Part shown: positions 44,519-55,845 of the stretch, in pieces | How positions within the stretch are numbered: the first letter of the stretch is position 1 | Layout of the letters: each line of letters starts with the position of its first letter | NCBI GenBank assembly: GCA_029948255.1 | Contig: JALIZF010001805.1 | Coordinates: 316,501-380,500 of the forward strand | Direction of reading: 5' to 3' | Length of the DNA stretch: 64,000 bases | Source of the DNA: Telmatactis stephensoni | Taxonomy: Eukaryota > Cnidaria > Anthozoa > Actiniaria > Isophelliidae | Notes under the pieces: model-generated | What the model was told of the DNA's origin: nothing | The model's input: only the letters and a program-made list of their open reading frames with translations | Databases searched by the model: none | Position numbers and translations under genes: made by a program

Positions 44519-45376
44519 ATGGACTATGCTGGAACTGCACACATTTCCGAGGAAGATCAGCTTCTTGCCGCTACGTCGGAAGACGACTCACACCAGCTAG
44601 AAACTGCCGCAGTTATATCCATAGAAGACCAAGCAGCTGCTTCAGGCGAAACCACCCGGTCAGATAACAGCGGTGATTTAGCGACGACGTTTTCCCTATT
44701 CAAGAGTTATCTCGATAAAAAGTTGTCCACCCTCAAGGAAGACTTGAGAGAAGAGGCCCAGAGTTCTACGGATTCGGTGGCGAAAAAGCTCAAAGCCAGT
44801 ACAGAAATAAGTTTCAAATACGAAGGGAACAAGCAGCAACATAAATTCAACTGCACCCTGTCGGACCACGTGGCAGCTGCGAAGAAGGCTTTACAGCGAA
44901 AGAAGTTGTCGCAGGTTGACAAAAGTTTAGACGAACTGGAGAAAGAAATCAAGAAACGCAATAAATTGATCAGGTTAGCAGATAAGTCGCCGGCTGGGTG
45001 GGACCTAGTGAACGAATATCTCTCCGACGAGCTGGCCAGCGGGTCGGAGGACGAGAAAAGAATCCGAAAAGCCGAACAAGCCGCACTCAGGAAAAGAAAC
45101 CAGAGAAAGCAGGCTAACAAGGTCCAGAAACCGCGTTCCCAAGCTTATCAGGCCTCCTCCACCTCTTACAGTAGCCCATCCGTAGGCCAAACTGGCTACG
45201 TGCCTTCTTCTGCCAATAGAACGACCTTCACGAGGCTCACCCCCAGGAAAGCCGCTCCCACGGATATCTGCTTTGGGTGTGGTCTGCAGGGGCACTGGAG
45301 AGCGGACTGCAGGAAGGCTACTCTTAGAGTAAATCAAGCCTCTAGCACTAGGACTTCGTCAGGAGGTAACCCTTGA
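44519..45376 (+). CDS. DIRS-like gag protein
   Basis: 285 aa from ATG 44519 (AMDYAGTAHISEEDQ region); the frame is open a further 20 codons upstream without an ATG. The middle is a Lys/Glu-rich, probably helical part (AAKKALQRKKLSQVDKSLDE). The C-terminus has a single CCHC zinc knuckle, CFGCGLQGHWRADC, typical of nucleic-acid-binding Gag. It would package or chaperone the element RNA. Confidence 0.75.
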   Translation: MDYAGTAHISEEDQLLAATSEDDSHQLETAAVISIEDQAAASGETTRSDNSGDLATTFSLFKSYLDKKLSTLKEDLREEAQSSTDSVAKKLKASTEISFKYEGNKQQHKFNCTLSDHVAAAKKALQRKKLSQVDKSLDELEKEIKKRNKLIRLADKSPAGWDLVNEYLSDELASGSEDEKRIRKAEQAALRKRNQRKQANKVQKPRSQAYQASSTSYSSPSVGQTGYVPSSANRTTFTRLTPRKAAPTDICFGCGLQGHWRADCRKATLRVNQASSTRTSSGGNP

Positions 45377-45441
45377 GTATCCTCGATTGAGGTATTGTTA
45401 TTGATATATTGATTTTGTGTAAGTATCGGGTGCATTTCGTC

Positions 45442-47358
45442 ATGGACCCCTTAGATAATTTAAAGTTCTTTAGGGAGATTAATGAGGATCTCGCCGGTCA
45501 TCTAGAATTCGATGACAATGTATTTGAGTACGAGCAGACTGACAGTCCACCTATGCTCAAGGGAAGGCTCGAGGCTCACCTTCCCTATTGGGAGTCCATC
45601 AATGCAAATAGTTTTGTTGTAGAAACCATTAGGGAGGGCTATCGCATCCCCTTCCTAGAGACTCCCATTCGCGCGTATTTTAAGAACAACAATTCTGCCG
45701 TGGAACACGGGGATTTTGTAGAAAGTGCCATTTGTGAACTGGTCCAAAACCACGCAGTCGTAGAGGTTCCCTTTATCCCTCACGTAGTCAATCCGCTTTC
45801 GGTTTCCATTCAGTCTTCCGGGAAGAAAAGACTAATTTTAGACTTACGTCATGTCAATCAGTGCGTGTGGAAGCAGAAAGTGAAGTTTGAAGATTGGCGT
45901 CTCTTGGTTACATACGTCAATAAAGGGGGGTTCCTTTTCAGTTTCGATCTGAAATCAGGCTATCATCACATCGAAATATTTCCAGAACACCAGGGTTTTT
46001 TGGGTTTTTCCTGGGTTTTTCAAGGAGTCACGAAATATTTTTGTTTTACGGTACTCCCGTTTGGTCTCAGCTCAGCCCCTTTTGTGTTCACTAAGGTGTT
46101 AAGGCCCCTTGTAAAATTCTGGAGGTTCAACGGGGTTAAAATTGTCCTTTACCTCGATGACGGGTGCAGCACTTCCGGTTCCCTCGACGTTGCTAAGCAA
46201 CAGGCTCACTATGTCAGGTGCTCTTTAAGGGATGCCGGGTTCACGGTAAATAGTAGCAAGTCAGTTTGGGATCCAGTTCAGTCACTGGTTTGGTTGGGTC
46301 TCGAGTGGGACCTCACCTCTGGATCGTTTTGCATCACCGACAAACGAATGCGAAAATGTTTAGAAATTATAGACGGCTTTCTAAATAAGGCTCCATACGT
46401 GACGGCGCGCGATTGCGCTACGTTGACCGGTCACGTCATGTCAATGTCCCCAGTCATAGGACAGTTGACTCGGCTGAAGACGAGATACCTTTACAAGGTG
46501 ATCGAATCTAGATCGTCGTGGAACTCGCGCATCAACATCGGTCTTCATAACGATGCACTGAACGAAATTTTCTTCTGGAAGAATAATCTCATTAGTCTAA
46601 ACACGAGAAGTTTGTCTTCGTACTGCATTCCCAAATTGTTGTGTTTTTCTGACGCCAGCAACGTAGCTTGTGGCGGATTTTTAGAGGGACAAACATTCAC
46701 TTGTCATCGCATGTGGAACAACGGCGAACGTGCAAAAAGTTCCACGTGGCGCGAATTGAAAGCCATTCATTTTTGTTTGTTATCGTTCCGCACATTAATT
46801 GCAGGATGCTCAGTGAAGTGGCACGCAGACAATCAAGGGGCCATCCGAATCTTAGAAGTGGGCAGTCCCAAACCCGAATTACATGCCATTGCAATTGACA
46901 TCTTCACTTTTTGTAAGAACAATAACGTAAGTCTTTTACCCGAGTGGGTTCCAAGAGACTTGAACGCTCGTGCCGACGTAATCAGTAAGACAGTAGACTA
47001 CGACGATTGGACCACCACTCGGGAGTTTTTTGTCTACATGGACAGTCTTTGGGGCCCCCACACAGTCGATAGGTTCGCCGATTCGTTCAACACTCATTTA
47101 CCACGTTTTAATTCTCGTTTCCACGTTCCCGGGACGGAACGCGTTGATGCCTTTTCGGTTTCCTGGGCGGGTGAGAATAACTGGTTAGTGCCTCCCGTAC
47201 ACCGGATCGCGCAGGTCATCCAACACACGGTCGCCAGCAGGGCTCGGGGTACTCTAGTTGTTCCCTACTGGCCTTCCAGCGGGTTTTGGCCTTTTCTTTT
47301 TGTAGCTACAGCCTCGTTTCGAGGCGTAGCTACTATGTCATCGAGTTCATGTCCGTAA
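45442..47358 (+). CDS. DIRS-like reverse transcriptase / RNase H
   Basis: 638 aa from ATG 45442 (MDPLDNLKFFREINEDLAGH), 65 nt after the gag stop in another frame. RT blocks: KRLILDLRHVNQ, FSFDLKSGYHHIEI, VLPFGLSSAPFVFTK, and the catalytic VLYLDDG. RNase H: LCFSDASNVACGGF, WRELKAIHF, WHADNQGAIRIL, LNARADVISK. A conserved extension follows (WGPHTVDRFADSFN, LPRFNSRFHVPGT, LVVPYWPSSGFWPFL) that is usual in DIRS/Pat polyproteins, where a methyltransferase-like region may occur; I cannot confirm one here. No stop interrupts the frame. Confidence 0.85.
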   Translation: MDPLDNLKFFREINEDLAGHLEFDDNVFEYEQTDSPPMLKGRLEAHLPYWESINANSFVVETIREGYRIPFLETPIRAYFKNNNSAVEHGDFVESAICELVQNHAVVEVPFIPHVVNPLSVSIQSSGKKRLILDLRHVNQCVWKQKVKFEDWRLLVTYVNKGGFLFSFDLKSGYHHIEIFPEHQGFLGFSWVFQGVTKYFCFTVLPFGLSSAPFVFTKVLRPLVKFWRFNGVKIVLYLDDGCSTSGSLDVAKQQAHYVRCSLRDAGFTVNSSKSVWDPVQSLVWLGLEWDLTSGSFCITDKRMRKCLEIIDGFLNKAPYVTARDCATLTGHVMSMSPVIGQLTRLKTRYLYKVIESRSSWNSRINIGLHNDALNEIFFWKNNLISLNTRSLSSYCIPKLLCFSDASNVACGGFLEGQTFTCHRMWNNGERAKSSTWRELKAIHFCLLSFRTLIAGCSVKWHADNQGAIRILEVGSPKPELHAIAIDIFTFCKNNNVSLLPEWVPRDLNARADVISKTVDYDDWTTTREFFVYMDSLWGPHTVDRFADSFNTHLPRFNSRFHVPGTERVDAFSVSWAGENNWLVPPVHRIAQVIQHTVASRARGTLVVPYWPSSGFWPFLFVATASFRGVATMSSSSCP

Positions 47359-49107
47359 GTAACACCACAGGAAACCCATAAGTCCTAAACTGACCAATCA
47401 GAAGCAAGTACGAGTGTTAGTGTTCGACAAACGATCTGACAAACGATAAAAAACAAAGCAAAGTAGAATCTAATCTGAAATTTCCAAGCTATCAGAATTT
47501 CCGTGAATGGATGTTTACCCTGTGTGAACTACATTATAATTTGCTCCTTGGTTAGATCGTTAATGCAGCCTCAAGCCACTGGATTGAAAATTTCCAGCAG
47601 TTTTATCGAAATGTGATTTTGCCAGTGTCGGCTGTTGCTTGATCGACTGTCTCGCTGATCATCAGGAATGAAGCGGTGAACTGTACTGTGAAGTTGTGTG
47701 AAGGAAAAACGATGCCGAGAAAAAGAGGTTCATATAGTCGGTGATCCTCGTATCTACCAAATTAACTGAAGACGCCAAGTAATGAAAACAAATAGTAAGT
47801 TTCAGTTAAACGGGTCCTCACATGAAATTTACGAACACTTCACAGTCACGACTGTAAGCGAAGCTTGCTTACAATTTTCTACAGACGAATTTTCGCTACA
47901 AGTACTGTCTGTTTGTACACGAATATATATCATCGTGTTAAGCTATTTCATATCTTATTTGATGTGGATTCTACTTCAGTGGAATGTATATTATATTGCG
48001 TCGATCAGGACATAGTGATCAGGAGCATGACTGGTTGACTGACTTGACTTCTCATCTCTTGATTCCCAACGTTTCTTTTAAATTTTACTTTAGGACCGAT
48101 TGAGACAGGGCTTTTTTATAATAGGTACTTCAAAATTGATTGAATAAATCAGAGTTAGCTCTGAATAAATTAACATTTTCAATACAGTTTGTAGCTCACT
48201 TTTATTACACGCGCAATCAAACACGTTCGTTGAGGAATCTCATTTCAATCCCAACGATTGTTTGTTATTTAAAAAAATATAATAACTGTTCCGAACAATT
48301 CCTCTCTAGATAACAGCGATTTTCGAAATAATGTGAACTCTGACCTCCAAACTCGGAGTCCGTTGGAATTTGGTTTTTTGGCCACTTCAAACAAACAACC
48401 CAAAAAATACTCATAAAGATCCCTAAAAGAAAGCATACCAAATGACGAATAATGATCTTTAAACGACCTGTAAAAGCTAAATATGATTTTGGTATAAGTT
48501 AAATCTTCGTATTTTCAAAATTGACTGACAGAGGTGAACTGAACCAAATTCCAATTCACGGACTTTTCGCATAATTCTGAAAATCGCTGTAAGGCTGTAG
48601 CTACATGCGCATTTTGTGCGCCTATTTTTATAAACGCGTCCACCTCCCAACCGTACGTGAACGAAACAATGGTTTTTGCTAGCGGTTCGGGGGTATTTGC
48701 TTTAGGCAACTACAAAGAAGCGCTCTTGGGTTCAGAGAAGTTTACAAGTCAGATTTTGGTTGTCCGGATTGTGGCGTGAGCGCGATTTGCTGACCTGCAC
48801 GTAGCCGAGTGGCTTGCGTGCGTTGAGCCGAATGGCCTCTGACTCACGTAGCCGAGTGGTTTTCAAGTTAAATGGTCGATTGGGACCGTTGGTCCGTATC
48901 AGCTAGCCAGCTGGCTTTAAAGCTCCCACGAGCCGAGTGGCGTCAGGTCTGTCTTGATCGGCCGATTGGCACGAGTTGATTTCAGCTCGGGATGGGCTTT
49001 AAGTGTGATTTGTACTAGACCGATTGGTCGCATACACTGATTAGTATGATTTGGACTTTAGTGCCCAAACGAGTTTTTCAGTCTGATTGAATGTATTTTA
49101 GTTTCAG
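47359..49107. other. spacer between RT and recombinase frames
   Basis: About 1.75 kb without a convincing gene. It contains an inverted repeat (about 48310-48595, GATAACAGCGATTTTCGAAA against TCTGAAAATCGCTGT) and, at 48804-49029, eight copies of a degenerate GCCGANTGGC word. The minus-strand frame at 48515-48709 is not supported. Confidence 0.5.
48804..49029. repeat. array of GCCGANTGGC words
   Basis: Eight occurrences, at 48804, 48827, 48851, 48875, 48906, 48932, 48961 and 49020, each matching RNCCGANTGGY with at most a few changes. Spacing is irregular (about 23-59 nt). It lies just before the recombinase frame. Function unknown. Confidence 0.55.
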
Positions 49108-50120
49108 ATTTAGTTGGTGACGCTTTAAATGTTGAGTTCAACCGTGTCCAGCATCCCGAGTTGCAGAAACTTGTTGAATGCGTGCCGATTGTGGCGTTTC
49201 AGAGCAAAGCCAGGAACACCGAGAAGAAGTACCGACAGGGCTTTGAAAGATGGCAAAAGTGGGCCCAAAATTTTTCTGAGATTGTTGTGCTCCCCGCCTC
49301 AAGCATTTACGTGTGTTTGTTTATTGTTAGTCTAATCCAGGATGGAGTTTCTTGTAGCATTCTAGACGAGGTTCAGTATGGCCTCAAATGGATCCACAAA
49401 ATAGCAGGTTATGAAGATCCATGCATCGCACCTGTAGTTTTGAGCGTTTTGGAGGCAGCTAAAAGGCTTTTAAGCAGGCCAGTGCGCAAAAAAGAGGCCG
49501 TCACACCGGAAACTCTCCTTTTATTGTTTGAAAAGTTTGGTCAGGTTTCAGCGAGCTTGTCCGATTTAAGAGTGCTTACACTTAGCGTTTTGTGCTACGC
49601 TGGTTTTCTGCGGTTTAGTGAGGCAGTTCAGTTAAGGCGGTGCGACTTTCATTTCGAGCCTACATTTATGCGCATTTTCATCGAGCGAAGCAAAACTGAT
49701 ATTTATAGAGACGGAGCTTGGGTAGTTATCGCTAGAACGTGGCAAGCAACTTGCCCTGTTACGCTGGCTCTGCGATATTTTGAAGTGGGTGAATTTGTGG
49801 AGGATTCGGAGGAGTTTATTTTTCGCTCTGTGACGTTTTTGAGCAAAACGGGTGGTTATAAATTTCGAGGCTCCAAGCCATTATCATACACTAGAGCTCG
49901 TGAGATCGTTTTGGGGGCATTCGAGAGTATCGGTTTGCCCAAATTGAATTTTGGGTTGCACAGTTTTCGAGCAGGTGGGGCTTCTGCAGCGGCTAACGCT
50001 AATATTACTGACCGGTTGTTTAAAAGGCATGGGCGTTGGAAATCCGACAAAGCCAAAGATGGTTATGTTAAGGATAATATTGAATCTCTTTTATCAGTGT
50101 CTAGATCATTGGGTATTTAA
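49108..50120 (+). CDS. DIRS-like tyrosine recombinase
   Basis: Open from before an acceptor-like TGTATTTTAGTTTCAG at 49092-49107 to TAA 50118-50120; about 337 aa without an early in-frame ATG. An N-terminal SAM-like/core-binding part (SKARNTEKKYRQGFERWQKW) precedes the catalytic half: first Arg in YAGFLRFSEAVQLRRCDF, a Lys in IERSKTD, the HxxR block LHSFRAGGASAAANA, then HGRWKSDKAKDGYV with the likely nucleophile Tyr. It would integrate circular cDNA by strand exchange. It is probably expressed by splicing or frameshift, since no start codon is evident; joining the RT-end donor to this acceptor does not keep frame. Confidence 0.8.
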
Positions 50121-50391
50121 TTTTGTCTAGTTCCCGTTCTTTGAATTCGCACGCCTTGTCGTGTGGACACACTCCTGTAAGTCTGTCTAGTATTACATGA
50201 TAAATGTTTTATATTCGGTTGAGCGGGGGAGCGAATTAGAATATAAGACATTTTCTCCGCAACTTGTACATCAAAAATTGTTTTCTGAAAATCTCAAAAA
50301 TGCAGCATTATTTTTGCTTGGCGTTTTAGTAGGGCATTCATTATTATATACACAGCAATATTGCAGCAGCTCTTTCAAATACAAGCATTAA

Positions 50392-50893
50392 AACGACCCG
50401 AAACTTAAACCTGATGTTGACCCAAACGCCAGCTCAAAACATGCATTGAGACAACCATTCGACTCGCTAATTAGCATATTGCACTCGCAAATTGTTCACA
50501 GCACGTGCAAGTGCGTAGCATAAATTTGCATAGAGTTCCACGCTACATTCCTCAGGAACCGGAAATAAGATTAAATTCTTTTCTTTCGTTTATTTGGTGA
50601 TGTTTACTGCTAATTAGGTGATATTATTTCCCAAATATTATGCTTGTACTTAAAAAAAAAATCATGTCTCCCAAACCTAAAAACATACAAATATTAGAGG
50701 TGAAAGTTCTTCTAAAGCGAATTCTCTATTTCCGGTTCCAGATGCATGTAGCGTGGAACTCTATGCTACGCACTTGCACATGCTGTGAACAATTTGCGAA
50801 TGCAATTTGCAATTGCTAATTAGCGAGTCGAATGGTTGTCTCAATGCATGTTTTGAGCTGGCGTTTGGGCAACATCAGGTTTAAATTTCGGGT
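50392..50893. mobile_element. foldback MITE after the DIRS-like element
   Basis: Left arm from about 50392 (GACCCGAAACTTAAACCTGA, CATGCATTGAGACAACCATT) and right arm to about 50893 are inverted copies around an AT-rich centre. The arms are about 175 bp each. Confidence 0.7.
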
Positions 50894-50899
50894 CGCAGG

Positions 50900-51365
50900 A
50901 AAAGCTCTCTTTATGTCATATACAGTATTATAATCCTTGAGTAAACGGATGAGTTGTTCAGGAAATTAGGATTTGTTGATTCGCATGTGCGAGCGCGTTT
51001 GATGGCGATTGGATAAGAAAGAATGGCTCACGTGATTTTCTTGTGATGATGAAAATGACCAGCATGCATAGGGAGCGCGTTTATGCTGTTCTTTGCTTCT
51101 GTGTAAAAAGGAAATGAAAATGGGAGAACCTACGGAGCACTCAGTTCATGTAATACATTCATAAATATATAATGAATTACACATTGAACAATAGATAGAA
51201 CGACAGAATACAATAGATTATTTATATATAGTTTTTTATAGTTTTCGCAACAAGTATGGTGAGCTTTTTAAGATTTCGCATTTGGTAATTCAATATCTTC
51301 ACAATCATAATATAAAGTTTCAGTAATTTTTCATCACAAGAGCAGCAAGTGATAACGTTGCGAGT
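50900..51365. repeat. mosaic of dispersed repeats
   Basis: 50900-51005 matches 14894-15004 directly, 51008-51231 matches 19660-19885 inverted, and 51262-51360 matches 16980-17090 inverted. The three blocks adjoin here, so this may be the most complete member of one element whose other copies are broken. Confidence 0.6.
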
Positions 51366-51578
51366 ATGCGCGGTCCGCTGAACGGAATTCATGCGATCGC
51401 TGGAGCATGCAATGAAAATGGCCGCTATCGTTCTTCTGCTTATTCTTCGTTGTTTTCTGTTTGTTGAGGGCAGGAAAGACAAGTTTTTCTTCTTACTTTC
51501 ATAAAAGTTATAACCATCTCGCAAAACCGATACTCAACTTTAGTATTTGAATGCAGTAAAGCCGAAAATATTTCGAAA

Positions 51579-51920
51579 ATGTTTGGTTTGCGCAGTACAC
51601 GTTACACTGAATATAAAGCTAAACCGAGTTTTATGCCACATTTAATAAACACAAACACGGAAAAGGAACTTCAAGTGATGACTGTTTTAATGCTTTTATC
51701 ACTTAAAAATGCTTCAGAAGGTCTACACGTACAATTTGAATCAATTTGTATTCATATAAACTGCAATAGTATTTCTTATTACTGTAATACTTGTGTACCT
51801 GTTATGATTAACAAATTTTGTTCAAATTGTGGAGCTAAAGAAAAAGAGATTTTCAACAGGTTATCATCTAAAAACAACATAAACTTTAATATTTCAAATG
51901 CAACTTCAAACAGCTGCTAG
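51579..51920 (+). CDS. small zinc-ribbon protein (hypothetical)
   Basis: A complete ATG-to-stop frame of 113 aa. The middle of the protein is mildly hydrophobic, and YYCNTCVPVMINKFCSNCGA forms a four-Cys pattern C-x2-C-x9-C-x2-C like a zinc ribbon. The family is not recognised. There are no visible splice sites or promoter, and it adjoins repeats, so it could be a lone exon or part of an old element. Confidence 0.35.
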   Translation: MFGLRSTRYTEYKAKPSFMPHLINTNTEKELQVMTVLMLLSLKNASEGLHVQFESICIHINCNSISYYCNTCVPVMINKFCSNCGAKEKEIFNRLSSKNNINFNISNATSNSC

Positions 51921-53700
51921 ATCAGTACATCAATACACACTAAGCAGACTTGACACCATTAAGCTATGCACACCCACTAAATAATCCTACACATGTAAAT
52001 GATACACACCCAAATATATGTGTACAGATACTACTGAAATAGTTCAAGAACAAAAAATGTTGTGTTTGGCTGTGATCCTTTTACATATCATAGCCTGGAA
52101 GCTATTGATATCACTTCACTAATAGCATCTAATAAACACCATCTCCAAATACTGGACTATGCATATGAGCTGGCTTGTTTGAGTTGCTAGGAAACCCTCA
52201 TGTATAGTGGTTGCAAATCTATGAGAATAATGGAAAAGATGGCAATTTAGTTGACTTTATCACCTCTCATTATAGTGGACACCCTTTGGATTGTCATTTA
52301 GTTTCCGTAATAGCAAGGGTCTATAAATATATACAAGAGTGGGGTGCCTACAACAGACTGTACACTTCTGAACTTACCTAGTAATTAAGTTAGGAAGTGC
52401 CCAGTACGTGTGTTGACAAACAGACATAAACACACAATCCATTTAACTTTTTTCAAAAGTTCTGGCTGTTAAATTTCAGGATAAATATAATTAACATGCT
52501 TAGCTAGCATCTTGATGTTAGGTCTGATCCCTCCTTCAATGCAGATCTATCTTACCTTGAAGGTTTTACAATATTATAATTATAAGATTCATTGTTGTAT
52601 GCATATACATGAGTAAAATTGTAAAGTTGGCATCCAGAAAAAATAGCTCAACTGTAAAGGACACTTAGGACCTCTCTTTTCTGACTGATTTCTCAAACTC
52701 CCGAAAATAATTCATGCTCAATGCTCAATAACAGCCTCAAAAGAAGCAAAGTGTTGACATCAAGTGATTGAAGATTAATTTAGGCTTAATTTTGACCAGC
52801 ATGAAATTTGCTTGTACATTTCACATTGCTAAATACCATCAAAATTTTCAAACTTCCCCCCTAAAAGATAATCGTTTGAAGTCGTTATTCAACTTCACCA
52901 ACAGTGACAATATCATTTTTCTAGACTTTAGGTGGGATATATCTTGGGGTGTAACAAATAATCACTGTCAAAATCACACAAAAATGGGATTTCAGAGGAA
53001 TAACTCCGATCGAGTTTGCTGTTATTTTAAAATAAAAGCTTTTGATCCTTATTTTTAACTACCCACAAGAAATACTGATGCATAAAGACCTACCTTTTTG
53101 GTACACTGTCCTAAAATTCATTGTTGATAGCTCCAGGGCCATTCAGAATTTCCATGAACACATGTCAACAAACCACTTCTTCCACACTTCAGTCAACCAA
53201 ACCAAGTGAGAAATTTAGCAAAATTTAGCAGGAAAAAAGATACCTTTTTTATACAGACAGCTTTAAAAAGACTCCATAAATATTTTGGGTGGATAATAAG
53301 TGTTCATGGAAGTACGAATAGCTTGAAATAATCCTTTCAAACTGCCACATTTCACTAGTTTCGTGCCGCCATTACGAGTTTCGCTAGAACGCGCACTGAA
53401 GTTTGACGCATGCGCAGATGTTATCACTTGCTGCTCGTTGTGATAGCTAGAAATTCCTGTGGGACCCCTCCCTCAACAAAACTTGAAAAGGCTTCAAAAA
53501 TAGCCTGGGAACATGTGGGTTTCCTGTGGAAATAATTCAAAATGGCGTCCAAATAAAGGTAAAATACGCTTTAACTTGTTACATTTGTATTATTTCTTTT
53601 TATTATCTCAATAATTCTTTTTTTCTGGGAAAAATCTCAGTAGTTTCCGGAAACTAAGTGAACTACTCTAGATCCGCCCGTGGTACCATAACGAAAGGAG
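51921..53700. other. intergenic, no firm gene
   Basis: AT-rich. The frame at 52768-53058 has no domain and is not called. GACGCATGCGCAGATG at 53404-53419 contains an NRF-1-like palindrome, and the bases around 53390-53560 are more GC-rich, as at a promoter, but no adjacent coding exon could be identified on either strand. Confidence 0.35.
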
Positions 53701-53961
53701 TTGACAAAGCACCACGATTCCTACAAAGGCACTTATAAAAATTTCGATTCTGACCTCAATTTTCGAGACCAAACATTTTTTGTTAATGAAAAAACACCAT
53801 TTCTAGGTATCCTATTAATTTTTTTGAGCAAATTGATTTTTGATTCATTGATTTTTGTGGGCATCGGGATTAGTGTTTCAGCATCGGGATTAGTATTTGA
53901 AACTGGCGCGAATGGTTTTGAAAGCGTCTTCGAGTTTACAAATGATATACTGATCTCATGC

Positions 53962-53962
<1 letters not shown>

Positions 53963-53990
<28 letters not shown>
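53963..53990. repeat. poly(A) run
   Basis: About 28 A in a row, immediately upstream of a truncated RT tail. Confidence 0.7.
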
Positions 53991-53992
<2 letters not shown>

Positions 53993-54198
53993 TGAAAACA
54001 TATATGCATGGCTCAATTGGCTTAAAAACACCAGTAAACCATCAGTTTAAATATAAAGTCCCAATGGCTAGAACTGACATTTATAAATATTCTTTCTTTC
54101 CAAGATCAATTAAGGAATGGAATGAACTTTCTAAGGACATAGTTAATTCAAATTCTTTAAGTATTTTTAAATCAAAGGTCAATTTGACCACATTTTAA
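53991..54198 (+). pseudogene. non-LTR RT C-terminal fragment
   Basis: Reads ARTDIYKYSFFPRSIKEWNE and ends FKSKVNLTTF, the usual last segment of CR1/L2-type reverse transcriptases. All upstream domains are missing. The ORF that appears to begin at 53701 joins unrelated sequence to this end through the poly(A) run. Confidence 0.6.
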
Positions 54199-55281
54199 TA
54201 TCATATTTTTTTTATTTTGTGTTGTTGTTATATTGTTTTATTTAGCTATTTTGTAAATGTTTTTGGGATTTGTTTTAGTTTTTGTGGTTACAGGCTTGCT
54301 TGCAAAGCCGTAACCTCTATGGCATCGAGTGTGTAAGGTCTGTAAGCGTACGTGTGTGTAATTCGGATTTCCCGAAGTTAGCACGAAGTCAATAGGCGGA
54401 AAATATACGAACTTGACGCGAGGCTTTCTTGACTTTTTTTAGTCGATTATCACTTTTAAAATATAATCTGTTGATCAAATATCTTCCTTTTATAGCGAAT
54501 TATGTCATCATATTATAAATATCTCACTTTGAGTAAAAGATTTTCCAAGTTTTTCCGGAAAACATGGCGTCCTATGGCGTCTACGAAGGCATTCTGAATG
54601 CAACAGGAAACCCAAGGTTGGGCAAAACCACTGACATTTTACTGCAGTCTAGGCACATGTGCTCATGATGGATGATTGCTCTTTGTCTTTCTCTTATAAC
54701 CAGGCACATCTTTCACCAAATGTGCCAGAAGTTTGTTTTTAAGGAATCTTTCAGAGGTTTGGGTAGTTTACGAAAGGTTTTGACAAGAAAAATGATCGTT
54801 AAAACAAGGTGTTCGTTCGACAACAACAGAGGAGCTACGTCTACAATCGATCCACTGTTGGCTAGGAAAGATAGGTGATCAAGCACAAAAAACTAATATA
54901 ACAGTTCTTACCAGCTAAACTGCAGTGATACTGTACTATAAAACTGTGTGAGACTACACCATGGAAGTACAATTCTAAAAACATATATTGTTTAGGTTAT
55001 TGTTATCGTTCTTGTTCATGACACAATAAGAGAGACAATTTGATGAGTGATGTTATGTTTCACTTTGCTGTTAATTTTTTAACTTAACTCTGAGACTGCA
55101 CCATAATAATATTCTAAAAATATTTATCTTATCGTTCTTGTACTTGACATGAGAAAGAAAATTTATATACAGATGAATAGTTCAAGTTATATTTGAATAT
55201 GCTGTTCATTTATTTATTTTACTAAACTCTAATTCATTCTTTTCTTTTGTTGTGTATCTAAAACAAACTACTGAACAGATA
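54199..55281. other. intergenic, no gene seen
   Basis: 54199-54340 is probably the 3' untranslated tail of the RT fragment. The rest is AT-rich without a convincing frame. Confidence 0.4.
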
Positions 55282-55321
55282 GAGTACATTTCATATGTCT
55301 GTATGAAATAAGATCAAATTA

Positions 55322-55462
55322 GAGTGATTTTCATAAACCTGTGAAATAAAACTTAGCTTATTAAACACTACTAAACTCTAAAGCTTTTGTTTTCTATTGT
55401 TTGAATTTGATTATTACACATTAATAGCTAAAATTTGTTTCACGGGTTTATGAAAATCACTC
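55322..55462. mobile_element. TA-flanked MITE, copy 4 (nested)
   Basis: 141 bp, TA at 55320-55321 and 55463-55464. The end GAGTGATTTTCATAAACCTG and its inverse. It lies just inside the left end of the larger element 55282-56353. Confidence 0.75.
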
Positions 55463-55787
55463 TAAAGCCATTTGTGCCTATTTAGTTGCTATCACTAGCA
55501 TTGAACCAGAACTTTCTTATAATAGCAATACACTGGAGACATCAAATGCAAAAGAGAATTGAGTCAAATGACTTTGCATAATAGCTTTTAATTACTTTAT
55601 TACTTCAAATAAACCTTTATTGTTTCTTTCATTGAAACAGACTTTCTGCACATCCGTGTATTTACTATTATAAGAAAGTTCTGGTTCAATGCTACTCACT
55701 ACATGTAAATACCAACTATATAGCAACTTAATAATATACAGGCAAAAATTTCTCGATGCTGATTGGCTAAGAGCAGAGCTGTTTCGA

Positions 55788-55845
55788 GGAAATTTAGTGC
55801 AGAAAAAAGGAAATTTAGTGTCAAAAAAAGGAAATTTAGTGCAAA
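55788..55845. repeat. 18-bp tandem repeat
   Basis: Three copies of GGAAATTTAGTGYMRAAAAA. Confidence 0.6.

Larger units (their letters stand above)
44340..50140 (+). mobile_element. DIRS-like tyrosine-recombinase retrotransposon
   Basis: Holds, in order, gag-like (44519-45376), RT/RNase H (45442-47358) and tyrosine recombinase (about 49108-50120) frames on one strand. This is the set that defines DIRS/Pat-type elements, which integrate by recombinase instead of an integrase and leave no target duplication. The outer limits are approximate: I could not find the inverted or split direct terminal repeats. The three frames are open, so the copy may be young. Confidence 0.75.

Noticed and set aside
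47355..49107. Splice from the end of RT into the recombinase frame
   Set aside because: The donor leaves two bases while the acceptor frame needs one, so a stop follows at once.
53404..53419. NRF-1-like promoter
   Set aside because: One palindromic site with no adjacent exon is not enough; noted only in the region description.
53701..54198. 165-aa ORF as a gene
   Set aside because: It joins unrelated sequence to an RT tail through a poly(A) run.
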